The notes under the pieces are model-generated. The model searched no databases, was not told the DNA's origin, and saw only the letters and a program-made list of their open reading frames with translations. This document shows, one piece after another, positions 45,101-51,070 of a stretch of DNA of 64,000 nt. The position numbers and the translations under genes are program-made. The DNA comes from Candidatus Poseidoniaceae archaeon. Lineage in GTDB: Archaea; Thermoplasmatota; Poseidoniia; Poseidoniales; Poseidoniaceae. Every line of letters begins with the position of its first letter. Position 1 is the first letter of the stretch. The stretch is taken from the NCBI GenBank assembly GCA_030747695.1, contig JASLKG010000004.1, forward strand, positions 154,537-218,536, in the 5' to 3' direction.

Positions 45101-45588
45101 TTAGGAGCCGATGCGGGAACAGTACCATATGACATTACACGGTTATTCCCACTAACATTGCCACCCATTCCTGAAGGATTTACAGCGCCCCAAATGTTAC
45201 CTGAGGATGACCATTGAGAAGCCAATTGCAACGTGGCTGTATTGAAACTATCCACGTTTGAAACTGCAGAATCAGGAGCTAATGAAAGGGCTCCATCGAA
45301 TTTTCCCATTAATGAATTATCATATTGCCCTAGCGAGAAATTACCTGGTATATCTTCACCAGTCCATGTGACGCCAGTTCCATCATCAACTGCACCTGTT
45401 TCATCAACGTGTAACCAAGCATCAATTACGGTTGCATTACCTGGGACCATAAATGCGTCATCGACTGTTTTAGATTGCCCTGAAAGAGTGCTTGGACCTG
45501 CCCATGTTGATACTGCTGCTGAAGCCGTGCTAGTGAAAAACAATGCTACCAACAAAATCGAAAGGATTGGACGATTGCCACTGAACAT
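39145..45588 (-). CDS. Giant type I surface protein with MAM/lectin-like and beta-sandwich domains
   Basis: From ATG 45588 the product is 2147 aa; a GTG at 45597 is possible. A signal peptide (LSILLVALFFTSTASA) opens it. The N-terminal ~700 residues hold repeated jelly-roll modules (FNLTLDLWHHLDTADGFW, GWYVDDVGLEVDW), like MAM or immune-inhibitor-A modules. The middle is a string of immunoglobulin-like domains, including one DTDGDGFADYDEY calcium loop (near 41290-41330). A membrane helix (AISIMAFLLIAAGIAIAILM) near residue 2045 precedes a ~95-residue, very acidic cytosolic tail (YYDDDEDWEDEEDV). Role: probably adhesion or surface binding. The tail suggests contact with a cytosolic partner. 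A palindromic leader hairpin lies 8 bases before the ATG. Confidence 0.85.
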   Translation of the reverse strand: MFSGNRPILSILLVALFFTSTASAAVSTWAGPSTLSGQSKTVDDAFMVPGNATVIDAWLHVDETGAVDDGTGVTWTGEDIPGNFSLGQYDNSLMGKFDGALSLAPDSAVSNVDSFNTATLQLASQWSSSGNIWGAVNPSGMGGNVSGNNRVMSYGTVPASAPNGGVVAATLAGQALPVGSSGHLTSSATQIPSPISDFNLTLDLWHHLDTADGFWVEYKLDNGQWNWIAPIGGYPDTISTNASVPNGANGTGFGVYGDGNYSGWINPKFSLDNLTGLSSASTIKFRFKVWTDSVSTPRPGAFIDSIYLTNVGSPEGTWHHGCLVSAGTCQYANSANSAITTASIDLSSASSTVAVNFEANWDIEGSTYDNWWAEASTDGQNWDDITTGAMTYSSTWGTSGVPGDGITYNGNSYTDDSGGFVTFNLDLPTSYQGDSSIWVRFRVETDYIIGYGGSADTREGATFDNLTLTDSSGTVYYSNYFSNSTTMSPAATGGVNDWQFPGAGTLTVFESFEDSPALPPGGWSLSNTAGQVGWEFGAICSNSTSGPSSFTSASLGFATNLCGDYDANSDNSLISPNYYIPVGASARFIWEQWMCSEDGYDGGSLYISVNGGAWNQAIVSTGNGTNWYDGQITYGTFAGTDVWDGRQHQATTFSCSSVPWDSMQYDVSNLSGNNVSFKFRQMSDSSVEEEGWYVDDVGLEVDWFHKTGSWKSPQLSTHDLGHGFIDAEIILPNATWYGVSILDGQGNTIDGHSNLSMPLSLASIDRDQYPTIQIELHLGTEDEYYSPLIKELTVGATRYFGDGNGWNIPAYIQRNSTGEWVNTGGLTQVVTGVSGHSTRPIGSAYVDGNFSSITARLYTSQQSNVVATNVGTTLNLGGMRGQISPSVEFAPMSSLSSLVFRGQFVQPAHSAEIDVSDDGVIDWEFISDPAYGSYGWQTRLHDSVINHSQTFNVNGGNSVIMKSLVPENAIPHTLVLGMNTGSSADSIEISSGGNILATLPGNWSTTSLHIEVNSLYYSSVISDSYGRNWSIVEIEFSSPTIGTYTDFTVGSFAIGYTLFENVSGLGSVVKAYHDLNSNNGLENIVDIPLIWTAVAGGVGINGGVYHENMITNHPFSVPETWFPTGIDQGFITQHHHLIDNDDISEVHLTGIDSYGDQVKIILSDLSNGGVFTQTDGFGMLKLSNSSTLTEINGRWNIDWQFEVDWDWNDSALMSWTAQGFDAVGEGLSPATDFSGGAGTQASENDLQVDSWNVVDMYGHTLSDSFSPSYPFWAKAGSLVSVSGTVRFENTLDLRPLQEDFVVAISVGDNDVVLNSTGDGEWTGLVTVPTNMSNFSLVPYVLRAGPVTGASGAVDVTLQNPVEVLIDDEAPWVKDLQVNNGQRLINADGYTWDPAYSLSLQVTITDAQALGDSIQIHTWREGLDDTDGDGFADYDEYSSISENLPSGIAGERTVTFSGIDVSNMDVNAKFSIYFTSVDYSGHELVSGGMPGLDSDMATMVIAVNEPTVISTSSLSLNTVSEQLLAGQNHTLYMEISDANGVDSIDVVTVKLLGAEEDEVGVMVWEPRNGAIYTPELSQLTLQEINVTQESDIAYVEFKFKLDWDFDESILSEYSMPAIVVHDDDDLNPVALLTNLGQIRWQLDNDLEVLTTNMVDETPPISDSNSEIIYVRSGDDLTFSGIVQYAKSGSSIAELPPQGLEVTVQTQYGSEPISAFAEVTADGTWSTGMLLPQRPLLGGNLVVEYTLEGVISPGLDATVEETNVIVDDKSPVVQYTSVPLVFDDEDIQALSFAIAILEDGGMPAGDLTVNWAFMRNNLILQDGDSSGIIPYISENAGTWSYAGSVDFSEGINITLQEGDELIWWIDVTDLAGNQASGTGLSMFDPMAPSFTVLSFDVTVTNIEIGLANGTTPRGGQVVEGSELGVTVHLRNIGTKPGEIKVQLLEDPMDGRTWISHGVAELNLYPGQTLPAVTLYYETHGSGPQNLAINITQMDRWVDNNMLPHCYGENSTASCDLDVESDMPKVISQEEANSGISGMGIAISIMAFLLIAAGIAIAILMRRGNDSESMYYDDDEDWEDEEDVSTKYERTSRILPPMAPERPDMDAANSVLDGDNNTNEVEDVTGQENVVESTDNIEDPWADVDHSEEE

Positions 45589-45596
45589 GTTTGCCA

Positions 45597-45615
45597 CCGG
45601 ACCCTACGGGTCCGG
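45597..45615 (-). promoter_or_regulatory. Perfect inverted repeat with GTA centre before the giant surface-protein gene
   Basis: Plus strand: CCGGACCC-TAC-GGGTCCGG, 8 perfect base pairs. In sense orientation the GTA centre is followed by GGGTCCGG, then TGGCAAAC and the ATG at 45588; the GGTGG ribosome-site candidate overlaps the 3' arm. The spacing to the ATG is 8 bases, almost as in alaS. Confidence 0.6.
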
Positions 45616-45655
45616 GGAAACCTATCAATCCTTGGACTATTTTTTCTTTGAAATA

Positions 45656-45742
45656 TGGCGCCGAGAGGGAGATTTGAACTCCCGTGGGAACGGGCCCACG
45701 TGATTTCCAGTCACGCGCGATACCAGGCTATGCGATCTCGGC
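45656..45742 (-). tRNA. tRNA-Ser (GGA anticodon), CCA encoded
   Basis: The minus strand folds as a class II tRNA: acceptor GCCGAGA pairs with TCTCGGC, D-stem CGC/GCG, anticodon stem CGTGA/TCACG around loop CTGGAAA (anticodon GGA, decoding UCC/UCU), a long variable arm (TGGG...CCCA) and T-stem GGGAG/CTCCC with TTCAAAT. A G discriminator and CCA are encoded. No intron is seen. Confidence 0.96.
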
Positions 45743-45766
45743 AGCAATCTGCCGACAGGCAACCTA

Positions 45767-45774
45767 TGTTTAAC
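45767..45774 (-). promoter_or_regulatory. TATA box for tRNA-Ser
   Basis: The minus strand reads GTTAAACA here, 25-32 bases upstream of the tRNA 5' end, the spacing expected for an archaeal TATA box. No BRE consensus is clear. Confidence 0.55.
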
Positions 45775-45813
45775 CGAAACGGTTCCAGAAAAGACTCGAC
45801 TGCTCCGAATCGG

Positions 45814-45819
45814 TTATAT
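45814..45819 (+). promoter_or_regulatory. TATA box for tRNA-Thr
   Basis: TTATAT lies 26-31 bases upstream of the tRNA-Thr 5' end at 45845, the canonical archaeal distance, in an otherwise GC-richer region. Confidence 0.65.
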
Positions 45820-45844
45820 CAACAAGTCAGGTCGCCGGGGGTGC

Positions 45845-45919
45845 GCCACCGTGGCTTAGCGGTATAGCACCTCATTGGTAATGAGGAGGTCGCGAGTTCA
45901 ATCCTCGCCGGTGGCTCCA
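45845..45919 (+). tRNA. tRNA-Thr (GGT anticodon), CCA encoded
   Basis: Acceptor GCCACCG pairs with CGGTGGC. The anticodon stem CCTCA/TGAGG encloses TTGGTAA (anticodon GGT, decoding ACC/ACU). T-stem GCGAG/CTCGC encloses TTCAATC. The discriminator is T and CCA is encoded at 45917-45919. It is divergent from tRNA-Ser, 102 bases apart, and has no intron. Confidence 0.97.
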
Positions 45920-45955
45920 ATTCTTATTCAGGTTGAAATATATCAATTGTTATAT

Positions 45956-45972
45956 CACCTCCGTAGGAGGTG
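45956..45972 (+). promoter_or_regulatory. Inverted repeat with GTA centre, 3' arm a perfect ribosome-site sequence
   Basis: CACCTCC-GTA-GGAGGTG is a perfect 7-bp repeat. The 3' arm GGAGGTG is an ideal Shine-Dalgarno sequence and the 5' arm resembles the anti-SD end of 16S rRNA. It lies 44 bases before the 46017 start, with no in-frame start nearer. It belongs with the elements at 37348 and 45597 but at different spacing. Confidence 0.55.
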
Positions 45973-46016
45973 TGTAAAGGGAAATATCTCAAAGGTGATG
46001 ACCTCTCCGAATTCCC

Positions 46017-47150
46017 ATGGCGGAGGAACTTATTGCCGAAGTAGACCCCGCCGATGTTGAGATTGTTAGAGAAATACGTCTCAAGGATATTGTTTTGGAT
46101 GTACGCTTTTCTGATCAATTCTCATTCCTTTCACCTATAGATGAATTTCGAAGGGAATTGATATTCCAATGGAGGCTATTACGCGATGAATGGGGACAGG
46201 CGCATTTGTTAACATTGCTCACAGGCTTTGCTGCCTTCCTCTTGGGGTCGTTATCACAAGAATTGTTTAGTGGAGGCGATGCAACACTTACTGGATTAGA
46301 TGGATTAAAGGCAATTGGAGGATTTGAATACTTCCAAATACTATTATCCGGTATTCTCTGGGTTTGGTTTTTCGTACAAATTTCAGTGAACTTTCCAATT
46401 ATGAGAGGACATATAATCAACTTCTTGATAATTTGGATCAGTACATTTGCCGCACAGTTAAGCATACACTCAACCATGCCAGAATTTCCTATTGGATTAA
46501 AACTTGGAGATATGTTAATCGGCGTAATACTAACGGCCATTGGTGGCTTTTTCACATATTTCTTTTGGAGAGCTGTTGTAGAGACTCGTGACTTACATGT
46601 CCAAGAACACCACCTCCATGCTGATGTCAGAATTATGGAAGAACAAATGGCAGAACATAGTCTATATGGGTGGACAATTATGGTGATTTCATGGATTGTA
46701 TTACTAATTATTAGTTCATGGGCAGGTGCCCATTTTGTCGCTGATAGATTTGCAGATAATATTTCATTCCTGATACTACATATTCTCAGTGGAATGTTTT
46801 CAATTTACTTGCTAATGCACATAATATGGTTTCCACAAAAAATGCTTGGCGAAGGGACACAAATCAGGACAAAGGCAGCTATTGCCGCCGAGGCAGATTT
46901 GGTAGATTCAGGAGGAGTAGTAATGTCAGAAGATGGGGTTTGCCCATCCTGTAAGGAAGCAGCCCCAATAAGTAGGAATGATAACGGAATGACGCTTATT
47001 GATTGTCCATCCGAAGGCTGTAATCGAAGGGGTCCCAGTGGTACTAAATGTGAGGGATGTGATGAAGAATATCCTCACAGACACAAGTGTTCCGGATGTG
47101 GAACAAATAGTCCGGTTGTAGACTATCTCCCTGATTCGGAGGCATGGTAA
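46017..47150 (+). CDS. Membrane protein with C-terminal zinc ribbons
   Basis: The family is not recognised. After ~60 soluble residues, about six transmembrane helices span residues ~65-285 (LLTLLTGFAAFLLGSL, ILLSGILWVWFFVQISV, IINFLIIWISTFAAQL, TIMVISWIVLLIISSW and others), with a His-rich loop (VQEHHLHADV). The C-terminal ~70 residues hold cysteine pairs CPSC, DCPSEGC, CEGCDEE and CSGCGTN, indicating one or two zinc ribbons on the cytosolic side. ATG 46017 is used; the ribosome-site-like AGGTGAT is about 18 bases away, farther than normal. The stop overlaps the cysteine desulfurase-like start (TAATG), so the products may cooperate. Confidence 0.8.
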   Translation: MAEELIAEVDPADVEIVREIRLKDIVLDVRFSDQFSFLSPIDEFRRELIFQWRLLRDEWGQAHLLTLLTGFAAFLLGSLSQELFSGGDATLTGLDGLKAIGGFEYFQILLSGILWVWFFVQISVNFPIMRGHIINFLIIWISTFAAQLSIHSTMPEFPIGLKLGDMLIGVILTAIGGFFTYFFWRAVVETRDLHVQEHHLHADVRIMEEQMAEHSLYGWTIMVISWIVLLIISSWAGAHFVADRFADNISFLILHILSGMFSIYLLMHIIWFPQKMLGEGTQIRTKAAIAAEADLVDSGGVVMSEDGVCPSCKEAAPISRNDNGMTLIDCPSEGCNRRGPSGTKCEGCDEEYPHRHKCSGCGTNSPVVDYLPDSEAW

Positions 47151-48364
47151 TGTTCAGTAATTTGCGTGAGGATTTTCCTACATTGAGGGATGATAATCCC
47201 CCTGCTTATCTTGATAATGCATGTATGACTTTACGCCCCGATTCTGTAATTGATGCCATCAAATCATATTATGAGAAAACACCGGGATGTGGCGGCCGGT
47301 CAGTACATCGTTATGCAATGTCTGTATCTAGAAAAATGAGTGCATGCCGAAGGAGCATTTCAGAACTTTTCAATGCAAGGGAAGTCGGTGAAATAATATT
47401 CACAAAAAATGCAACACACTCGCTAAACCAAGTCGCAAAAGGACTATCTTGGAACAAAGATGATGTTGTACTGACAACAGATAGAGAACATAATTCAAAT
47501 TTAGTACCTTGGTTGCAATTAGAGGAGGAGTTTGGAATTGATCACCGTGTCGTACGCTCAAATGATGATAATACATTTGATATTTCTGCATTCGAAGAAG
47601 CATGCTCAGATGCTGGTAATTCACTCAAAATGGTTTCAATGTCTCATGTAGGAAATTTAGATGGCGTTGCAACTCCAATAAAGGAAATTGCTAAAATCGC
47701 CAAAGATTATGATGCAATGGTTTGTGTAGATGGTGCACAATCAACACCTCACATGAAAGTCGATGTCCAAGATTTAGGGATTGATTTCTTAGCCTTCTCT
47801 TTACACAAAATGATGGGGCCCTCTGGAATGGGAGGATTATGGGGGAGAATGGAACTACTAGAAAATATGAGATCAATTACCGCAGGAGGTTCAACTGTAC
47901 AAACGTCAAATTATGACTCCCTTGTATGGTCAAAACCCCCTGACAGATTTGAAGGTGGATTAGGAAATTACGCTGGAATTCTTGGAACTGCTGCTGCTAT
48001 TGACTATATTTCTGCAATTGATTTAGACGCAGTACATGAACATGAAATAAAATTAAACAAAGTCATGACCTCTGTTATTCGTGATGTTAATGGCATTGAC
48101 ATAATCGGACCTAGTGATGCCAGCAAAAGGGGAGGGATTTGTTCAGTTCTTCTGGAAAATATTGATGCTCATGACATTGCAATCATGCTTGATGAAGCTG
48201 CCGGAGTGATGGTTAGGAGCGGCATGCATTGTGTGCATTCCTGGTTCAATGATAGAAAAGTCAATACTGGCTCTCTAAGAGCGAGTGGATACCTATACAA
48301 CACTGAAGATGAAGTGAAATTATTTGCTGAAACCCTCGTCGAAGCAGTTGAAGCGCTGGGTTGA
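47150..48364 (+). CDS. Cysteine desulfurase-like class V aminotransferase, SufS/CsdA type
   Basis: PLP-dependent fold type I enzyme. The Schiff-base lysine is in AFSLHKMMGPSGMGGLWG (near 47800), the PLP Asp in CVDGAQSTPH, and the sulfur-carrying cysteine in VRSGMHCVHSWF (near 48230), placed as in group II SufS enzymes. It would take sulfur from cysteine to form a protein persulfide for Fe-S clusters or tRNA thiolation. GCGGRSVHRYA corresponds to the substrate-binding block. ATG 47150 sits 7 bases after CGGAGG and overlaps the previous stop; an ATG 6 bases earlier is too close to that site. No SufBCD genes are adjacent, and the membrane neighbours are unusual for a SufS. Confidence 0.88.
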   Translation: MFSNLREDFPTLRDDNPPAYLDNACMTLRPDSVIDAIKSYYEKTPGCGGRSVHRYAMSVSRKMSACRRSISELFNAREVGEIIFTKNATHSLNQVAKGLSWNKDDVVLTTDREHNSNLVPWLQLEEEFGIDHRVVRSNDDNTFDISAFEEACSDAGNSLKMVSMSHVGNLDGVATPIKEIAKIAKDYDAMVCVDGAQSTPHMKVDVQDLGIDFLAFSLHKMMGPSGMGGLWGRMELLENMRSITAGGSTVQTSNYDSLVWSKPPDRFEGGLGNYAGILGTAAAIDYISAIDLDAVHEHEIKLNKVMTSVIRDVNGIDIIGPSDASKRGGICSVLLENIDAHDIAIMLDEAAGVMVRSGMHCVHSWFNDRKVNTGSLRASGYLYNTEDEVKLFAETLVEAVEALG

Positions 48365-48368
48365 TATC

Positions 48369-49529
48369 ATGACTAAATCATCTGGTACTGACGTAGAGTC
48401 TGAACTAACAATACCTACTCATGGGAGGTTTGATTCTGAGGTAAAAGATGATTTCAAATCAAATCCAGATGATGATTTTGATTTTATTCAAAAAATTACT
48501 GTTGGTGCAATGTGTTTGCTACTTGCCGTTATGGGCTGGTATGGATATCAATTATGGACTGGAGAAGTGACTTTAGTTGGACCTCACCCAGAGTTACTTA
48601 CAGAGGAAAATTCCTTTGCAAATTTGATCCAACTTGACGAAGGAAATGCGGCTCAATTATCTGGATCTGGCGTGAAAGTCTGTATTGTTGATTCTGGTGT
48701 CGATGCAACACATCCAGATTTGAACAATGCCAATATCATTGATTGGGTTGACATGGTCAATGGCAAATCTGAACCTTATGATGACCAGAATCATGGTACT
48801 ATGATGGCGGGAATTCTTGTAGCCGATGGAGGTCTAAGTGGAGTTGCCCCCGATGTTGATTTATACATAGCCAAAGCATTGGCAGAGAATGGCACTGGTG
48901 AGTCAAGTATTGTTGCTGATGCTATTGATTGGTGCATAAACAAACAGGTTAACATTATTTCATTGTCGCTTGGAGGTAATCAAGGAACTGCCGGTATTAT
49001 TCTTGGAGACGACGTTGAGGATGCTGTGGAGGATGCTTACTCTGCAGGAATTATTGTTGTTGCAGCAGCAGGGAACGATGGTGCAAATGATGATGGTGAT
49101 GTTGCATCTCCGGGTAATGTAAGATCAGTGATTTGTGTGGGTGCAGTTGATTCACGTGGATCACTTTGGTCTGGATCATCTATCGGCGATAATAATGGAA
49201 ATCTATTTCCACCTAAGTTGCCTAGAAATGATCCAAATAAGAAACCCGAAGTGGTTGCACCTGGTGAAAGAGTCCCTGTAATATTACCAGGTGGTAGCTG
49301 GGGGTATGCCGATGGCACTAGTGCTTCAACGGTTTATGTCACCGGAGCTATCGCCCTTATGCTAGAAAATAATCCTTCACTAAAAGATGGAGGTGAAGAT
49401 ATGATTGATGATTTAAAGCAATGGATAATGGATTCTTCACAAATGAAATCTGACCAAACTAATCACGACAATCATTACGGGTATGGGTTACTGAAAATCA
49501 ATGATTTAATTGTGCAATCACAATCTTAA
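48369..49529 (+). CDS. Membrane-anchored subtilisin-like serine protease (S8)
   Basis: The catalytic triad is intact: Asp108 (CIVDSGVDATHPD), His142 (DDQNHGTMMAGIL) and Ser318 (DGTSASTVYVTGA), with the oxyanion Asn236 in VVAAAGNDGAN. A cytosolic N-terminal tail (~42 residues, acidic) and one membrane helix (ITVGAMCLLLAVMGWYGYQL, 43-62) place the protease outside as a type II membrane protein. There is no clear propeptide. ATG 48369 lies 4 bases after the desulfurase stop, so the three genes from 46017 form one run. It probably degrades extracellular proteins or processes surface proteins. The 3' end overlaps the convergent methyltransferase-like gene by 4 bases. Confidence 0.92.
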   Translation: MTKSSGTDVESELTIPTHGRFDSEVKDDFKSNPDDDFDFIQKITVGAMCLLLAVMGWYGYQLWTGEVTLVGPHPELLTEENSFANLIQLDEGNAAQLSGSGVKVCIVDSGVDATHPDLNNANIIDWVDMVNGKSEPYDDQNHGTMMAGILVADGGLSGVAPDVDLYIAKALAENGTGESSIVADAIDWCINKQVNIISLSLGGNQGTAGIILGDDVEDAVEDAYSAGIIVVAAAGNDGANDDGDVASPGNVRSVICVGAVDSRGSLWSGSSIGDNNGNLFPPKLPRNDPNKKPEVVAPGERVPVILPGGSWGYADGTSASTVYVTGAIALMLENNPSLKDGGEDMIDDLKQWIMDSSQMKSDQTNHDNHYGYGLLKINDLIVQSQS

Positions 49530-50221
49530 TCTTGACTCATATCAAACTTTTTTAGCCAAGCAACAATTGTGCCGCCGAATAATGGTGCGAATGCAATATG
49601 ATGTGTTTCTGATGTATCTTTAACTAATTCCATCCATGAATTAAACCCCACAACCTCTGGATCTTCTTCATCCCTTTCACCCACTGGAGGAACAGGCTCT
49701 ACAGTAAGTAATACACCGTTTTCATTCAAATGTGAAAGCATCATTCGAACTTCATCAGCAAGATTTTTCAAAGAGGAATTAACAATAATTACATCTGCAT
49801 TTTCAAGAAGTGGTGGTTCTCCATCACGTGTAATTGCCCAAGCTTTATGTTCAGCAGCAAGTAGTGATAATTTCCCTACTTTCACTTGCATATTAATTTT
49901 GGAAAATCGTTCTTGTAAACGTGAAAGTATTACTGCAAAACGATTTCCTTCTTCAACTACTTGGAATTTCTCAACAATATTTTTTGTCGAAAAGTAATCT
50001 AATAACCAAGCAGTAAGATGACCGATTCCTGCACCAGTTTGAATGATTTTTTTGGGTTGTATATAATTCATTGAATCACGAATTCTCCTACGCACAGATA
50101 TCGACCATGTTTCCAAACCCATATGCTCAAGTTGTATACCAATATTGGCAGCTACTTCTGGTTCATCTCGATTCAAATCCTTTGCAACAGATAAGGCTGC
50201 AGAAAGGAACTGGTCGCGCAT
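49526..50221 (-). CDS. SAM-dependent methyltransferase-like protein
   Basis: The glycine-rich motif I is visible as KKIIQTGAGIGHLTAWLLDYF, followed by an acidic motif II region (FQVVEEGNRFAVIL) and ADVIIVNSSLKN in the motif III/IV position, the Rossmann arrangement of class I methyltransferases. The helical N-terminus (LSAALSVAKDLNRDEPEVAAN) is unassigned. Overall it resembles protein-isoaspartate or O-methyltransferase families only loosely, and motif I has GAGIGH rather than the usual D/E-X-G-X-G pattern, so substrate and even activity are uncertain. ATG 50221 is chosen; upstream sequence in this frame is intergenic. It diverges from the zinc-protein gene. Confidence 0.72.
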   Translation of the reverse strand: MRDQFLSAALSVAKDLNRDEPEVAANIGIQLEHMGLETWSISVRRRIRDSMNYIQPKKIIQTGAGIGHLTAWLLDYFSTKNIVEKFQVVEEGNRFAVILSRLQERFSKINMQVKVGKLSLLAAEHKAWAITRDGEPPLLENADVIIVNSSLKNLADEVRMMLSHLNENGVLLTVEPVPPVGERDEEDPEVVGFNSWMELVKDTSETHHIAFAPLFGGTIVAWLKKFDMSQD

Positions 50222-50234
50222 GTTGCTGCCTTGA

Positions 50235-50283
50235 GTCACCCCTTGAGAACACTTTCCATGCGGCAGCCTCAAAATAGGGTGAC
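50235..50283. promoter_or_regulatory. Inverted repeat in a divergent promoter region
   Basis: GTCACCC (50235-50241) and GGGTGAC (50277-50283) are perfect complements 35 bases apart between two divergent genes (starts 50221 and 50309). A short AT-rich CTCAAAATAG near 50267-50276 could be a promoter element. This might be an operator pair; the evidence is positional only. Confidence 0.35.
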
Positions 50284-50308
50284 AAACCCGCAAAGAATAG
50301 GTGATTTG

Positions 50309-51070
50309 ATGGAAGACGCATATGTTGAAGATGAAATCGTCCAAAATGTTACTGATTGTCCGGGATGTAACGAAGTTTGTGGGCATGAAATTTTACGTGA
50401 AAAAAAAGTTAATACTGGTTCTGATTTTCTAGTAAAGTGTATTGAGTGCGGTAAAGTACATACTGTACAATTCCGAACTCCAAAGGCGGTTTCGATACAA
50501 TTTTTGTTGTCAGAAGGAGCTAACACTGTCGTAAATCATATTGATTTAGATGAAGATGAATTACTGACAATTGGTGATATTTTTGAACACGCAGAAGCAA
50601 GTTGGGAAATAAATCGAATTGAAAATAAAAAATCAGAACCCAAAAAATCTCTGGTGGCTACAGAAATTGGGAGAATAAATGCATTAAGGTCTGATGTTGT
50701 CATGGTCAGATTGACACTTACAGAGGGAGAATACAGCAATAGTGATTCTATTTTTGTCGAACGTGACACTATATTCAAATCTGGTTCGATTTTTGAGCAT
50801 AAAGGAACACGTTGGAGGATAAGGGCAATACACACTGGTGCTGGAAGAACTATGACTGGAAGTGTTGCTGCCCATGACATTAGAAGGATATACTTGCATG
50901 AACCACCTCGTGTAGAGGAATTTATTCCAAGAACTCCGAGAGAAAGAAGGCAGGCATGGAAGGAAGGGAAATTAGGCCATAATCCTAATCCCATAATTCC
51001 CGATGCTGAAAAATCTGGCAAAGCAAAACAACAGAGACAAGGTAGAAGAAAAAAGAAAGAAAGACGGTGA
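50309..51070 (+). CDS. HVO_0476-like zinc finger protein
   Basis: From ATG 50309, 3 bases after GGTGATTT, the product is 253 aa. It opens with a two-pair zinc site (DCPGCNEVCGHE...VKCIECGKVH), then two repeats of a small beta domain (LDEDELLTIGDIFEHAEASW and VERDTIFKSGSIFEHKGTRW), matching the archaeal HVO_0476 family, and a highly basic tail (KAKQQRQGRRKKKERR). Basic tail plus zinc ribbon suggests nucleic-acid or ribosome binding; the family function is not established. It converges exactly on the proline dehydrogenase stop (0-base gap). Confidence 0.82.
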   Translation: MEDAYVEDEIVQNVTDCPGCNEVCGHEILREKKVNTGSDFLVKCIECGKVHTVQFRTPKAVSIQFLLSEGANTVVNHIDLDEDELLTIGDIFEHAEASWEINRIENKKSEPKKSLVATEIGRINALRSDVVMVRLTLTEGEYSNSDSIFVERDTIFKSGSIFEHKGTRWRIRAIHTGAGRTMTGSVAAHDIRRIYLHEPPRVEEFIPRTPRERRQAWKEGKLGHNPNPIIPDAEKSGKAKQQRQGRRKKKERR

